Below the pieces are notes generated by a model that was not told where the DNA came from, made no database searches, and saw nothing but the letters and a program-made list of their open reading frames with translations. The position numbers and the translations under genes were made by a program. 64,000 nt of DNA, from the NCBI GenBank assembly GCA_918026815.1, contig CAKJVC010000069.1:124001-188000 (forward strand), given 5' to 3'. This document shows, piece by piece, positions 34,781 through 46,500 of the stretch (position 1 is its first letter; each line of letters begins with the position of its first letter). Origin of the DNA: Chalara sp. BL73 (Eukaryota; Ascomycota; Leotiomycetes; Helotiales).

Positions 34781-35400
34781 TAATTGGGGATCACTGCCTC
34801 TGCCACTGCAACTTTTACTTTACTTCGTTTTAGTCCTCTGAAGACTAATAATTACATTGTCACTTTGTCCCTCGACATCCGTGTTTCCTGTATCTCTTCT
34901 TAACCGCCAACCTCCCGGTCTCTATCACTGCCCATCCCTTCCATTCTTCAACGCTCTATCTCTGGTTTTCAACACCAGAGGTCCCCTTCAACATCTGGCA
35001 GAAAACTTGCGAGGGTCGGGACCTGCAAGCTTCACCGCAAAATTACACAACGTGAGTCGTAATCAGTGATTCGTAGTGATGGACACAAAGGCTTCATTTA
35101 TTCCCCCCTTCATTGCGTTTGCACCATGCTGTGCATCGTTCTTCCATGCGAGTCTTTTTCGCAATTTCCAAATTCTCCATCGTGGGGCACAGATCCTCGC
35201 GACGGCGATTTGACTGCGACATCGCACATCGCGGATCATCACGCCTCATTACGCCAGGCATGATTGAGCATTACGAGATTCAATTGGTGCATGTTTTTAT
35301 CGCTATGTACCATGGCTGACACTTCTCTTAGGGAACATTAAAACTGGTACAGGTCAATGGCGTTATTGTAGACGACGAACCTCTGCCTATTTTGCCCACT
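34781..35400 (+). promoter_or_regulatory. HMG-CoA reductase promoter/leader with upstream ATGs
   Basis: The 600 bp before the HMG-CoA reductase ATG contain several upstream reading frames on the same strand: 35126-35263 (45 codons), 35146-35319 (57 codons, overlapping) and 35312-35341 (9 codons). Whether they are transcribed depends on the transcription start, which I cannot see. Upstream frames would be expected to lower main-frame translation. Confidence 0.35.
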
Positions 35401-38400
35401 ATGCTCAATACTCTCCTTCCCTCGCGATTCCGCGGCACTTCCAAGATCGAAGCCCCTCAAAAACCCGGGTGGTTAAATAAGAAGATCACCCCATTGATTG
35501 AGACGTTGTCTCGTCGGTCATATCTTCATCCGATACACACAGTTGTCATCGTGACGGTTCTTGCGAGCACTTCATATCTTGGTGTGATTGATAACAGCAT
35601 TTTCAGCACGGTGAAGACAAATGGTGTTGGAAAGGCACATTGGAGCTCATTGATCGAAGGAAGTCGTCAATTACGGGTAGGAGAAGAGACGGGATGGAAA
35701 TGGCAGCCCACCGATCACGACAGCCCAATTCCAACTGATGAGGATCACCTGGCTCTCCTCACCTTTGTCTTCCCGGATTCATTGGCTACCAACTCTCCTC
35801 AGAATGCTCCGCTTGCAGAAACCGTTCCGCTACCACATAATCTTTCCATTACTGCTTTGCCATCGACCTCAAATCCTTTGGCACCACTCTCTCAAGACAG
35901 CACTCTCGCATTCTCCGTTCGTTATTTCCAGGCCCCTGAATTTCTAGCCCACGCGCAAGAGATTCCCAATGGGGTGGCCGGCTCGCTTGCCGACGAAAAT
36001 GCAAAACATGGATCTGGGGCCGAGCTGATGAAGGAGCAGAAGATGTGGATCATGAAGGCCGCAAGAGCAGAGGAGACTTCCAACAGCGTCAGATATTGGG
36101 CAGCGAACGCTTGGACCGAATTCATCGACCTGGTGAAGAACGCCGAGACGATGGACATCATCATCATGGTGCTGGGATACATGTCGATGCACTTGACGTT
36201 TGTGTCGCTGTTTGTCTCAATGCGGCGCATGGGCTCCAACTTCTGGCTCTTTGCCACAACGCTGTTCTCGTCTTGTTTTGCATTTCTCTTCGGCCTCGTT
36301 GTGACGACTAAATTGGGAGTCCCGATGAACATGATCTTGCTTTCCGAAGGCTTGCCATTCTTGGTTGTTACTATTGGGTTTGAAAAGGCCATTGTGCTTA
36401 CCAAAGCGGTCTTAACTGCGGCACTTGCTACACGGATACCTGAGGGAAGCCCGAAGCCAAGGAAGGAGCCCAAGGACGGTGGGCTGCCAACCTCGATCCA
36501 GCACGCACTTCAAGTTGCCATCCGTGAGAAGGGCTTTGGCATCATCCGTGACTACGCGGTCGAGATTCTGATTTTGGTTGCAGGGGCTGCTTCCGGCGTG
36601 CAAGGGGGCCTACAGCAATTCTGCTTCCTCGCAGCCTGGATCCTGTTCTTTGATTGTCTCCTCCTGTTCACGTTCTACACCGCGATCTTGTGCATCAAGC
36701 TAGAAATTAACCGAATCAAGAGCCATATTTCGCTCCGCCAAGCCCTTGAGGATGACGGAATTAGTCAAAAGGTTGCGGAGAATGTGGCCCGAAACAATGA
36801 CTGGCTCGGGGTTGGAAAAGATGGCGCTGATGCAAACATTTTCGGCAAAAAGGTTAAGGAGAGCAGTGTGCCAAAGTTCAAGGTCCTGATGGTCACAGGA
36901 TTTGTGGCTATTAATGCTATCAACCTGCTTACCATACCGTTCCGTGGCGGAAAGAGTAATGCGCAGCTGCCAACTGTCACCGGGCTTTCTGGAGCAGGAT
37001 TTTCGAGCGTCACGGCACCACCTCCTTTGGACCCATTCAAGGTTGCATCGAATGGGCTCAATGCTATCTTCGAGGCTGCGAAATCTCGTAACAAGTCGAC
37101 CTTTGTGACCGTTCTGAACCCCATCAAATATGAACTGGAGTATCCCTCGATCCACTATGCGAGCCCGAAATTAAGTCATCAACACAGTCCCATCTCCGCA
37201 CCGGCAGACTCCGACTATGGCGAGTATGTGAACACTCTTCTCAAGAGCCTGGAAGATCCGATCCTATCCAAGTGGATCATCGTCGCCCTCGTTTTGAGTG
37301 TGGTCTTAAACGGATATTTGTTCAACGCGGCGAGATGGGTGTCAAAAGAGCCACTGCAGCTCCCGCCGCACCATGCAGTGGATGCGGAGGAGCTTGACAA
37401 AGCACAAAATTTCAATAATGCGCAGAGCACTCCGATGCTCAGGCTCCCTGCCATTGATGGTGAGGAGCATCTTGCACCGCCAACTCCTGCTACCACCGAT
37501 GATGAGGATGAGGGCTTGACCATGAGGGCTTCCGAAGTCTCGCCCGCCATCCGCCGGACCCCGACCCAGGTCGAGCAAATGCTTCGCGATAAGCGAGCAC
37601 ATGAGCTTACGGATAAAGAGCTGATCGAGTTATCCTTAGAGGGCCGGATTCCTGGGTATGCTTTGGAGAAAACTTTAAAGAATTGCACTCGCGCGGTCAA
37701 GATCCGAAGAGCTATTATTGCACGCACAGCTGCTACGCAAGAACTTACCAGTCGCTTAGAATCCTCAAAGCTTCCGTATCAGCATTTCGACTATGATCGC
37801 GTGTTAGGAGCCTGTTGCGAGAATGTCATTGGGTATATGCCCTTGCCCGTTGGTTTGGCTGGTCCCATTGTCATTGATGGGCAAAGCTTCTTCCTGCCGA
37901 TGGCCACAACGGAAGGAGTCTTGGTTGCGAGTACTAGCCGTGGAGCTAAGGCGATCAACTCGGGTGGCGGTGCGATCACCATGTTGACTGGCGATGGGAT
38001 GACTCGTGGTCCTTGTATCAGTTTTGAAACTCTCGAACGCGCTGGAGCTGCGAAGCTTTGGCTTGACTCCGAGGAAGGCCAGAAGACCATGTCTAAGGCT
38101 TTCAACTCGACGAGCCGTTTCGCTCGTCTTTCATCTATTAAGACCGCTCTGGCCGGGACGTACCTTTATCCTCGATTCAAGACCACTACCGGTGATGCGA
38201 TGGGAATGAACATGATTTCCAAGGGCGTCGAGCATGCCTTGAGTGTCATGCGTGAAAGTGGCTTTGAGGATATGTTCATCATCTCCGTATCGGGCAATTT
38301 CTGTACCGATAAGAAGCCCGCTGCGATTAACTGGATTGAGGGACGGGGCAAGAGTGTCGTTGCCGAGGCTATTATTCCCGCCGATGTAGTCAAAAAGGTC

Positions 38401-39041
38401 CTGAAATGCGATGTTGACGCCCTGGTTGAGTTGAACGTCGCAAAGAATCTCGTTGGAAGCGCAATGGCTGGAAGCATTGGTGGCTTCAACGCCCATGCCG
38501 CCAACATCGTGACAGCCATTTTCCTAGCCACCGGTCAGGATCCCGCCCAGAATGTTGAGAGTAGCAACTGCATTACCCAAATGAAGAAGTGAGTCCAAAA
38601 ACCAGAGGCTCGATTCGTTACTAACAATCATCTAGTCTACGCGGAAGCCTCCAAATTACGGTGTCAATGCCTTCCATCGAAGTCGGCACTCTTGGTGGTG
38701 GTACTATTCTGGAACCACAAGGCGCCATGCTCGATATGCTTGGCGTCAGAGGGTCACACCCAACAACTCCCGGTAAAAACGCGCAAAAACTTGCACGTAT
38801 TGTATGTGCAGGCGTGCTTGCCGGAGAACTTTCATTATGTTCTGCTCTCGCAGCTGGCCATCTCGTTCAAAGCCACATGGCGCACAACAGAAGTGCTCCA
38901 GCTTCGCGCACGACCACTCCCGCACCCAGCGGGGCGGTAACACCAGTTACATCGGCCATGCGATCCATCCAAGAGAGGACTGGGTTAGCCATGACACGGT
39001 CGTCGGCTGCGGTCGAGAGACTGCCGCCGGGCGCCAAATAA
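35401..39041 (+). CDS. hmgR: 3-hydroxy-3-methylglutaryl-CoA reductase
   Basis: This ER membrane enzyme makes mevalonate from HMG-CoA with NADPH, the committed step of ergosterol and isoprenoid synthesis. Two exons (35401-38588, 38636-39041) join in frame to 1197 aa. The N-terminal half has multiple membrane helices with a sterol-sensing-like domain ([56 protein letters not shown]). The catalytic part starts near residue 790: [18 protein letters not shown] with the catalytic Glu, [42 protein letters not shown] with the catalytic Lys, [10 protein letters not shown] with the catalytic Asp, VGTLGGGT, and [15 protein letters not shown] with the catalytic His. All are intact. A Ser/Thr/Pro-rich tail extends past the His. 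The start is the first in-frame ATG ([12 protein letters not shown]). Confidence 0.95.
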
Positions 39042-40133
39042 ATAGACTGATAGATAATGCATGGGATGGAGTTTTGGTGGATATATATCTGCATGTTGAG
39101 CAAAGCTAGCCGACATAATACGCAGAATTTCTTTCAATATAAGTTATAGCCAAAGAGCAGTTCCCTAGGTTTGTAGTATAGATTGACTGCGGGCGGCAGA
39201 GAAACATAAAATTGTAGATGAAACTAATATTAGCCCATGATAGAGCGCCGCTTTATACAAACACTTCTTTAGGTACTTCATCTGATCTGTGAATTTCCGA
39301 ACATTTGTCCAGTCCTGTGTTATCCAACAAGGTCCGAGTATCGGGAAGCAAGTCTACAAGGTATCTTGATAGACCATGGTACGAGAGATCAGGAGCCCAT
39401 GTCCAAGAGACTCTCCATAAACCCACCACCTAGATATAAAATCCCCATCATAGAGCGCACGACGCCGCTGCCCCAACCCAAGAATCCAACCACAAAGCTG
39501 TACTACCACGCGTAGATCATGGACATCCTATCCCTCCCCTTCCGCGCTTCCTAGACTTTTTTTCCCCTGGACTAGCGCCTCACCCTTTCTCACCCCTTTC
39601 CCACCTGCGATCCCGCGTAACGTATATTTCCCGCTGCGGATGGACCACGACGTTCTCTGTGGTCCTGTGGCGAACCACCTGGCGCCGAAGAAAGAAAGGG
39701 CGGAGAGAAAGAAGCGGCAAAGGAGGGTTTCCATGTCAAAGAGGGTTTTGGGCCAGGTATCCCCCGGCCGGATGGCCTTTGCCAGGCTGGAGAGCCGTTG
39801 TTAACCCCCCCACCCCCCCTTTGGATTGGGTGGCGGGGTGCAGCTTGAGAGCACGAATATCGAGAGGGATGGCTTTGTCGTGTGAGATCAGAATGCTGGA
39901 GCACGCGCTAAATGCTTACTTATGCTGGGGTACAATTTTGCCCAAAGAATTTAAAGAGGCCTAAATATCGGTTACGTTTGATGAATTCATGACTACGCTA
40001 AAGCCCAGTAAGCAGATCTTATTTTACATCTGACAGAGAATCGATTCCTTTTTGGGGGATCTCATGTTCTTCGTCAAATATCCTCCCCAGATCCTCTGTC
40101 GTTCGTCTCCATCAAATCTTCCTCCATTGTCCT
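39042..40133. other. Convergent 3' region, HMG-CoA reductase / Sti1
   Basis: About 1.1 kb between convergent genes. It includes an imperfect C-rich tract at about 39807-39822. No gene is supported on either strand. Confidence 0.4.
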
Positions 40134-42086
40134 TCAGCGTCCCACCCGGATCACACCGGCAGCAATGAGTTTCTGCACCTTGGCCTTGATTGAGGCGTTC
40201 TTCATGTGTTCTTGAAGCGCAGCAGGGTCACCTTGAGCTTGTTGGAGAATGCTGTTCATAACCGGGTCCTGCATGATAGCCATAATCTGTTTGTGGTTAG
40301 CCAATCCCGTCAAACCCGTCATATGATGGGACATACCTCAGGGTCCTTTTGGATTCTCTCCCTGGTCTGCTCCTCTGTCTCGTTATCCCGTGCCGAGTAC
40401 ATGGCCGCATATGCCTTTTGTTGTTGCTGTTCAATCTCACGAGCATTCGCCTTGGTCTCGTCAACCTCGCTGGCCTCGGTGCAGACATCAAGGCACTTTG
40501 AGTACTCTCTCATGCCGAAGTATGCTTGCGCCTTGCGTAGATATGCTTTGATAAACTTCGGATCCCGCTTAATTGCCGCATTACAGTCATCAATAGCACT
40601 GGGGAACTCGAGCAGCTTGATGAAGGCGGTGGCACGGTTGCTGTATCCTTTCGCGTCTTCTGGAGCACGCTTGATCATTTCGCTGTATGCCTCGATCGCG
40701 CCCGGCCAGTCTGCTGCCTTGAATTTGTCGTTACCAAGAACACGTGCTGCTTCGGCCTTCTCTGGGTCGATATAGGCTCTCTTCGCGTTCTCAATCTTGT
40801 TGTTCTCGGCAGTGCGCAGCTTCTGCACAACTTCTGGGGTTCGGTGCTCGGTGAGAGACTTCTTGTAATGCTCAATGGCTTTGTCCTCATTGCCGAGTTT
40901 CTCCTGCGCCGACCCAATACGTGCGTATGCCTTGGCGATCATTTTGAAATCCGCATAGATTTCACGTCCCTCAGTAATCGCCTGCTCGCATGCCTTGATC
41001 GAGGCCTCATAGTCTCCCTTCTCGTAGTTAGCAGCCCCAAGGTTATTCAGGTACGTGATATCCTTGTGTAGCTCCCAAGCTTTGGTGTAGTGCGAGATCG
41101 CTTCGTCAAACTTTCGCTTCTTATAGTTCTCGGTCCCAAGCGCCTTTTCTTTCTCCGCTTCCTCCTTTGCCTGGGCCTTCGCCTTCGCCTCTTCATCCTC
41201 TGGTTCCGGCTCCGGCTCTGGCTCCGGGGCAGCCTCTTTCTTCAAAGGGGGAGCGTCCCTCATGGGTACGTCTTCTTCAGGCTCCGCTCCGGCTTGGGAC
41301 GCGCTTGGATTCGCTCCTGGAGGGGCACCGGCCATCATATCCATATCGATCCCCATCAGCACACCCAGCACCGAGATCATTCGCGGATCGTTGAACATGG
41401 CGGTGGTATCATTAGGGTTCTTCTGCATATACTGGAGCTTCTGCATGAACGAAGAGTCGCTGAGAAGTTTGGAAGTCTTCGGGTTCGCAGCGAGCTTTTG
41501 AAACAGCTGAGGATCACTGAACATGTTTCCAAAGCCCTGTGTGGGATCTCCTGTAACGCCATCTAGGGGTTCACGTCAGAATAGGACTGAGATGACTGGA
41601 AGTATATCCATACCTGCTTTGGCCTCCGCATCTATCGCCCGCTTCACAGCAGCAAGACCCGACTTGTTCTGCGCATTGTTTGGGTCCAGCTTTATTCCCT
41701 CTTCGTATGCATCATGGGCTCCCAAAAGATTTCCCAATCCATGCTTCGCAGCCCCCAGCCGTCCCCATCCCTTGGCCCAGGTAGGCTCGAGCTCTGTGGT
41801 CTTCTGGGCATCTTTCTCAGCGTTCTCATAGTCTTTCTTGGAGGCGTAGGCAGCAGATCGATTAGAGTAGAGAATATGGTTCGTGGGTTGCAGTTCGATC
41901 GCTTCTGTGAAGTATTTGCTGTCCACATGTTAGTCCATAGCCATAAAGCCTCAGGATCATGCTTCTGAGCCCAAAGCTAGCTCTCACGCTGCTCCAACAA
42001 ACAGGAACAAATTCTACATACACAGCCTCGTCAAAGTTTTGAGCCTTGATGGCAGCATTTCCTTTTGCCTTGAGATCGTCCGCCAT
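40134..42086 (-). CDS. sti1: Hsp90/Hsp70 co-chaperone Sti1 (HOP)
   Basis: Sti1 bridges Hsp70 and Hsp90 and passes client proteins between them. Four exons on the minus strand (42022-42086, 41614-41918, 40337-41562, 40134-40286) join in frame to 582 aa. The order is TPR1 (LKAKGNAAIKAQNFDEAV, YSNRSAAYASKKDYENA), DP1 (FSDPQLFQKLAANPKTSKLL), an acidic Glu-Pro linker (EPEPEPEPEDEEAKAK), TPR2A (ALGTENYKKRKFDEAISHY), TPR2B (VLGNDKFKAADWPGAIEAYS, YSNRATAFIKL) and DP2 (IMAIMQDPVMNSILQQAQ). This is the complete HOP architecture at the usual length. Heat-shock-element-like sites lie upstream of its start. Confidence 0.95.
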
Positions 42087-42137
42087 TGCGAGAGATTAAA
42101 TGAAGAATTGAAATTGAGCAGAGCTTTTGAGCGTGAA

Positions 42138-42207
42138 ATTCCAGAAGAAATAATCTGTGGACGACACAAGTAGATTTACCTCGACTTCGAAGCTCAACTT
42201 TCTAGAA
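42138..42207 (-). promoter_or_regulatory. Heat-shock-element-like sites upstream of Sti1
   Basis: Two inverted TTC/GAA pairs lie upstream of the Sti1 ATG: TTCCAGAA at 42140-42147 (about 55 bp upstream, followed by a further GAA) and TTCTAGAA at 42200-42207 (about 115 bp upstream, followed by an imperfect third unit). TTCnnGAA is the core of the heat-shock factor site, and yeast STI1 is a known Hsf1 target. Binding here is inferred. Confidence 0.45.
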
Positions 42208-43049
42208 GGCTCCGTCTCACGTGAAACTACAGGCCCCACTTCGGTTCCGCTCACCGAAAGGGAGGCTGGGCTGCCTTGCAAGGCTACCAGGATCTCAGCA
42301 AAGACTGACAATAAATATATGTGTATCGTGATGATTGGTATTTTGGGAGTTTATGATTACGAGGTCATCCTATGTCGCACATTACTTTGGTAGAGTATTG
42401 TACCAAACTTCTACGGATCTAGACAACGGTGTCTAGCACTGTGACCAGGTGTCTCTAGAAAGCACGGATCAGCATTTCCCAGCTGTGGGAACATCTCAAA
42501 TCAGGACGAGAAGATCGTCCCAACAAGCCATCGTACAGGAGGTTCAAGCCTCACAATGTAGACACAATTTACCAAGCTAATGGTGCTATATTCCTCGTGC
42601 TATACGCTATGTCTGCTCATATTAGATCCTCACTGATCTCCGATGATAGCTGCTTATGATCGATATCTTTTGCTTCCATCATAAACCCCATGCTATCATT
42701 TAATGCTCATACCACAATTGCCCGCAATACTAATGAAACACCGACACGGTGAACTCCAAACCCGGCCTGGTCCATCACATCTGTATCGACCCGCCAGATT
42801 ATCCCCAAAAATAGACTAGAAATATCGCTAAAAAGACAGACGCAATGTTGGAGAAATTTCGTAAGGCGCAGCTCCGTATGCATAGAGATGATAAAAGAGG
42901 GCGGCTATGTACAATCGATGTGGTCGACACTATCGACAAATCCTGTTCTCAGAGGGAGCAGGCAGATGCTTCGGTCCCTCGAACTCGTTGTTGCCAAGTT
43001 GGCCAAGGGTTTTATGGGGTTCTGGCCACAATCTTTTGCATGCGTTCGC
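42208..43049. other. Intergenic region, Sti1 promoter to RING gene 3' flank
   Basis: Apart from the Sti1 promoter at the left, nothing is recognised. Confidence 0.4.
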
Positions 43050-44470
43050 TCATGACGAGGCGGGTGCACGGCCAGCTTCGAGCTGAGCAGGTGTTGGATC
43101 CGCATTAGACCGTTCAAAATCCTGTTGTCGGCGGCGACCTGGAAGGTTGGGCATGTGAAGATTGCTGAATGGATTAGCGATTCTCGGTCTCCATCTGCTT
43201 GTATTGACCGCACTCTCAGTTCGGACAGGTTCTATGGCTGGATCTGCTTCCGCAGGTGGCGGGACCGAAGCGCCATTCGCTCGTGCTTGATGTCGGCGGG
43301 CTCTTCGTGCTGCTCTAGAACTATCGTAATCAGCTGGGTAAGCAAATCTTCCCGGAATGATGAAGCCACGACCACTGCGGATACCACCCGTCCATGCGGC
43401 CGGGGGGGCTTGGGGGGTTCGATTGCCTCTTCTGCCGGTTCGATCAGCCTCCGCTGCCTCGCCTTCGGGTCGAGGTTTGGGCACATAATAGTCGGCTTTG
43501 CAGAGCGGGCAGCAAGCACGGCGACTTGTCAGCCATGGATCTAAACATCCAGCATGGAATGCGTGACCACAAGTCAATCCACGGATCTCGTCATCATCTT
43601 CTAGCGTATCTATACAAATCGCACAGGCATCTCCTGGATTCGTGAGCAGCTCAGGTGGCACCGCCGTGTGAATGTGATCATCATCATCATCTTCGTCGTC
43701 CTCGCTAGTTCTGGTGCCGTGCTTATCAACCGTGCTTGCAGTCGTTTGCACTTGCTGCAGGTGATTCGACTCCTCGGGAGCTCCTTTCTCCGCAGGCGTT
43801 TCTGCAAGACCCTTGGAGTCTCCAACAGGATGAGCCGACGCAACTTCCTTGGACATCGCAGTCTCGGGCCGAGTATCAACAGAAGTCCTTGTGGCTGGCT
43901 GCGATGGGGTGGTCCCCTCAGCATTTCTCACACTGGGTGCACGACTAGGTGGTGCAGTCACGCCGCCCGCGGTTGGTAACCCCTCGCTGGCACGACTCAT
44001 CACCCAGTTTTTGTACTTGGTCAATGGGAATCGCTCATTGACCTCATCCATTGTCATCAATTTCTTTTCTCTCCGCCGCCGATGGGGCCGTGCTGGCATA
44101 TTCTCCAACCCGATGGGATCGGGGTCTTCGCCATTTCGAATGGCTCGATTCCGAGCATTGTAACGAAAGCAGTACTTGACTCCCACGATAATCCTTTTGT
44201 ACCAACTGTTAGTCGGTCACCCCCAAATCGCACATCAATTCCAGCTTACCATAAATTGGTGAAGACCACCCCGAACCCTAATGCTACGAAGAAGAGAAGG
44301 GGTGAGCTGGTACCGCCCCCATTATTCTGTTGTGCCATCGTCTGCGTGGGCGACGGCGAGGTCGTCTGCGAAACTGCGGTCGGTGAAGGAGAGGAGGTGC
44401 CAGTCCCCAGATTCCGTTTGTCGAGCTGGACAGAGTGCAGTGTCTGAATGATTTGATGGACAAAGGGCAT
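43050..44470 (-). CDS. Membrane-anchored RING-H2 E3 ubiquitin ligase
   Basis: Two exons (44250-44470 and 43050-44193) join in frame to 454 aa; a start at the ATG at 44338 would give 410 aa. One membrane helix (LLFFVALGFGVVFTNLWIIV) is followed by a basic juxtamembrane region (YCFRYNARNRAIRNG, PHRRRREKKLMTMDEVNERF). A low-complexity stretch with an Asp/Glu run follows. The C3H2C3 RING domain is CAICIDTLEDDDEI ... LTCGHAFHAGCLDPWLTSRR ... CCPLCK, about 145 residues before the TGA. The C-terminal region is Arg/Pro-rich. The layout is that of single-TM RING-H2 ligases acting at endomembranes; the substrate is unknown. The frame stays open upstream to 44890, so the true start is uncertain. Confidence 0.82.
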
Positions 44471-46500
44471 GACTTCGACGATCAAATCAAAATGCGGAGA
44501 TGCGGCGTAATACAAACAGGCGAACGGACGTGCCGAGTTTACTAGGGAAATCAATCCTGGCGTGGCAGAGGGAACAGCCGACCGCAATGAATCGCCTTTC
44601 TTGATGGTCGACCTGGTGCGCTCTCCACGTTCAGTGGAACGGGGGATTATATCAAGCCTTTGGATTTGATTTCCTCCATCCAGAAGAAAAGGTATGCTAT
44701 GTGTGGTGATGTGGTGCAGTGTCCAGAGTATAGGGCCCAGATTTTTCTTTGTTGATGGGAAAAGAAGGTTTGGTGTTGGGGTGGTCTCAGGTGGTGGTTT
44801 TAGCGGGCGCGCAAGCCGTCGGGGGGGCTGTCGCTGTCCTCTTGGGAAGGCTGGAAATGGGGAAGGACCCTGTTGATAACCCCCAAACAAGTCTCTGGTT
44901 TCGGAAGATTCAAAAGGGCAGAGTAGCTGAAGGCTGCTTGCAATCAGATGTTTGCGAAACTGACTTTTGATGGTGGTATTGTCGCAGTCAGGTTAATACT
45001 TTTAACGTTTACCAAAGGAAAGGAAAGTTTGGTGTTTTTGCTCAAGGGAAGGCGGAGTAGATGACCTTGGGCTTTAGGCTTAAGTTTAGGCTTAGGCTTA
45101 GGCTTAGGCCTGGGCTGGGGCTGGGGCTAGGCCTTGGGGTACAGTAGTGGTGAATGTGCAACCTCGTTTACTGTCTTGCACAGTAGCAGCAGCTTCCCGG
45201 TTTTGTCGATTTGCTGCTTAGTTGCCCCCCCTTTGGCCTAACGCGCACGGGAGGGTCGGCAAAGTCGTGGCCGTGGAAGTGGATGGGATTAGGATTCAGG
45301 AAGCTTATTGTTTGGGGCCAGCGACTGATACTTGGCGCCACCCACTAAAACCTGTCGAACTCGTACTAAAAGTCTTGTAGGAGGGAGAATAGACTGGATT
45401 TTGCATTCGATATGTAGTGTAGCGGTCGTTTAAGTAATCTTTGATCTGGGCATGGCGACGACAGCCTCTTGCTCTTGCTCGTAAACTCTACACTCATGAG
45501 GGGGCCATCCCCGTCATCTTGTATCTCCTCTCGTGGTGATTTGGAATACTACTCAGAAAACAGAGGCTTTCTCCGCCACAATTATTTCCCTCCCGGGCCT
45601 GTTTAATGAATCAAGGAGGTCACGGGTCAATTTACTTCATCTATCTCCTCCTCCCATGGTATTATTGTTTCTTCCAGAAGCGAACGAAGGAAGGAAGGAA
45701 GATAAGCCGCATATAAACATGTCTCGGTGATACCCATCGCACCGACTTAGTTTCAAAGCTGGCACATACAAAGTACGTAGTCTTTTCCACTTTGAAGCTG
45801 GACATATATTTTTCCGTGGTCCATGCACCTTTTGTAACGACTCCAGCTGCGACAGCAGACTCTGAGTTTCAACTCGACCCTGATATCACTGCTCCATCTG
45901 CCTCCAGATGTGTTTCTTGGGGATCTCCCTCGATCGCTCGCTTGCAGCCAATGCCTTGCTTTTTTGCTAGATGCTTTCTATGCTGAACAGATGCGTATCC
46001 CTTACAATGTTCAATTGAGAATGATAAGGATGACGCGGTCCCTTGCCGGAGCGTCATATAGGAATGGTACTTGCAGTGCTGTGCCATCAAGTAAAGACCT
46101 CACAAACATCCTTACATGTACAACCCCAGCGTCTGACACTACCTGCCCAGCTTGCCCAGCAGTAGCCCAGCAATCGCCGAGCATAGCGTGGAGACTCCCC
46201 ACCAATATGCTACAATCGTCGTTGATCACCCCCCATCGCACGTCTTGACATCCCATTTGACGACATTGTTCCCCCGCCAGACCTCAAGCGCACCACCTAC
46301 ATACAGCAAGGACGGTGGTTTTGATAGCGTCATCAAGCTTTTGCACAGCCTTCCAATTCACCCAACGTCGACTTACAGTGTACGCGGCCACTTAAGCCCT
46401 TAACTCCGAAGACCAGAATCTGCGAACCCCTCCACCCAAGATCTCCTCACTTCCGCATCTACCAGGGTGGTCGTGTGTGTCTGCTTTTGAGTTGCCCAAA
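44471..46500. other. Divergent intergenic region, RING ligase / cyclophilin H
   Basis: 2.0 kb between divergent genes. The left 420 bp continue the RING gene frame without a stop and may be leader. A hexamer repeat lies at 45070-45130. No other gene is supported. Confidence 0.35.
45070..45130. repeat. TTAGGC hexamer array grading into GGGGCT units
   Basis: On the plus strand several TTAGGC units run in tandem (GGCTTAGGCTTAGGCTTAGG occurs here), preceded by variant copies and followed by three GGGGCT-like units. Filamentous-fungal telomeres are TTAGGG, so this is an interstitial satellite resembling but not equal to the telomere unit. Confidence 0.8.

Noticed and set aside
45070..45130. True telomere or chromosome end
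   Set aside because: Unit is TTAGGC and the array is about 60 bp with genes on both sides, so it is interstitial.
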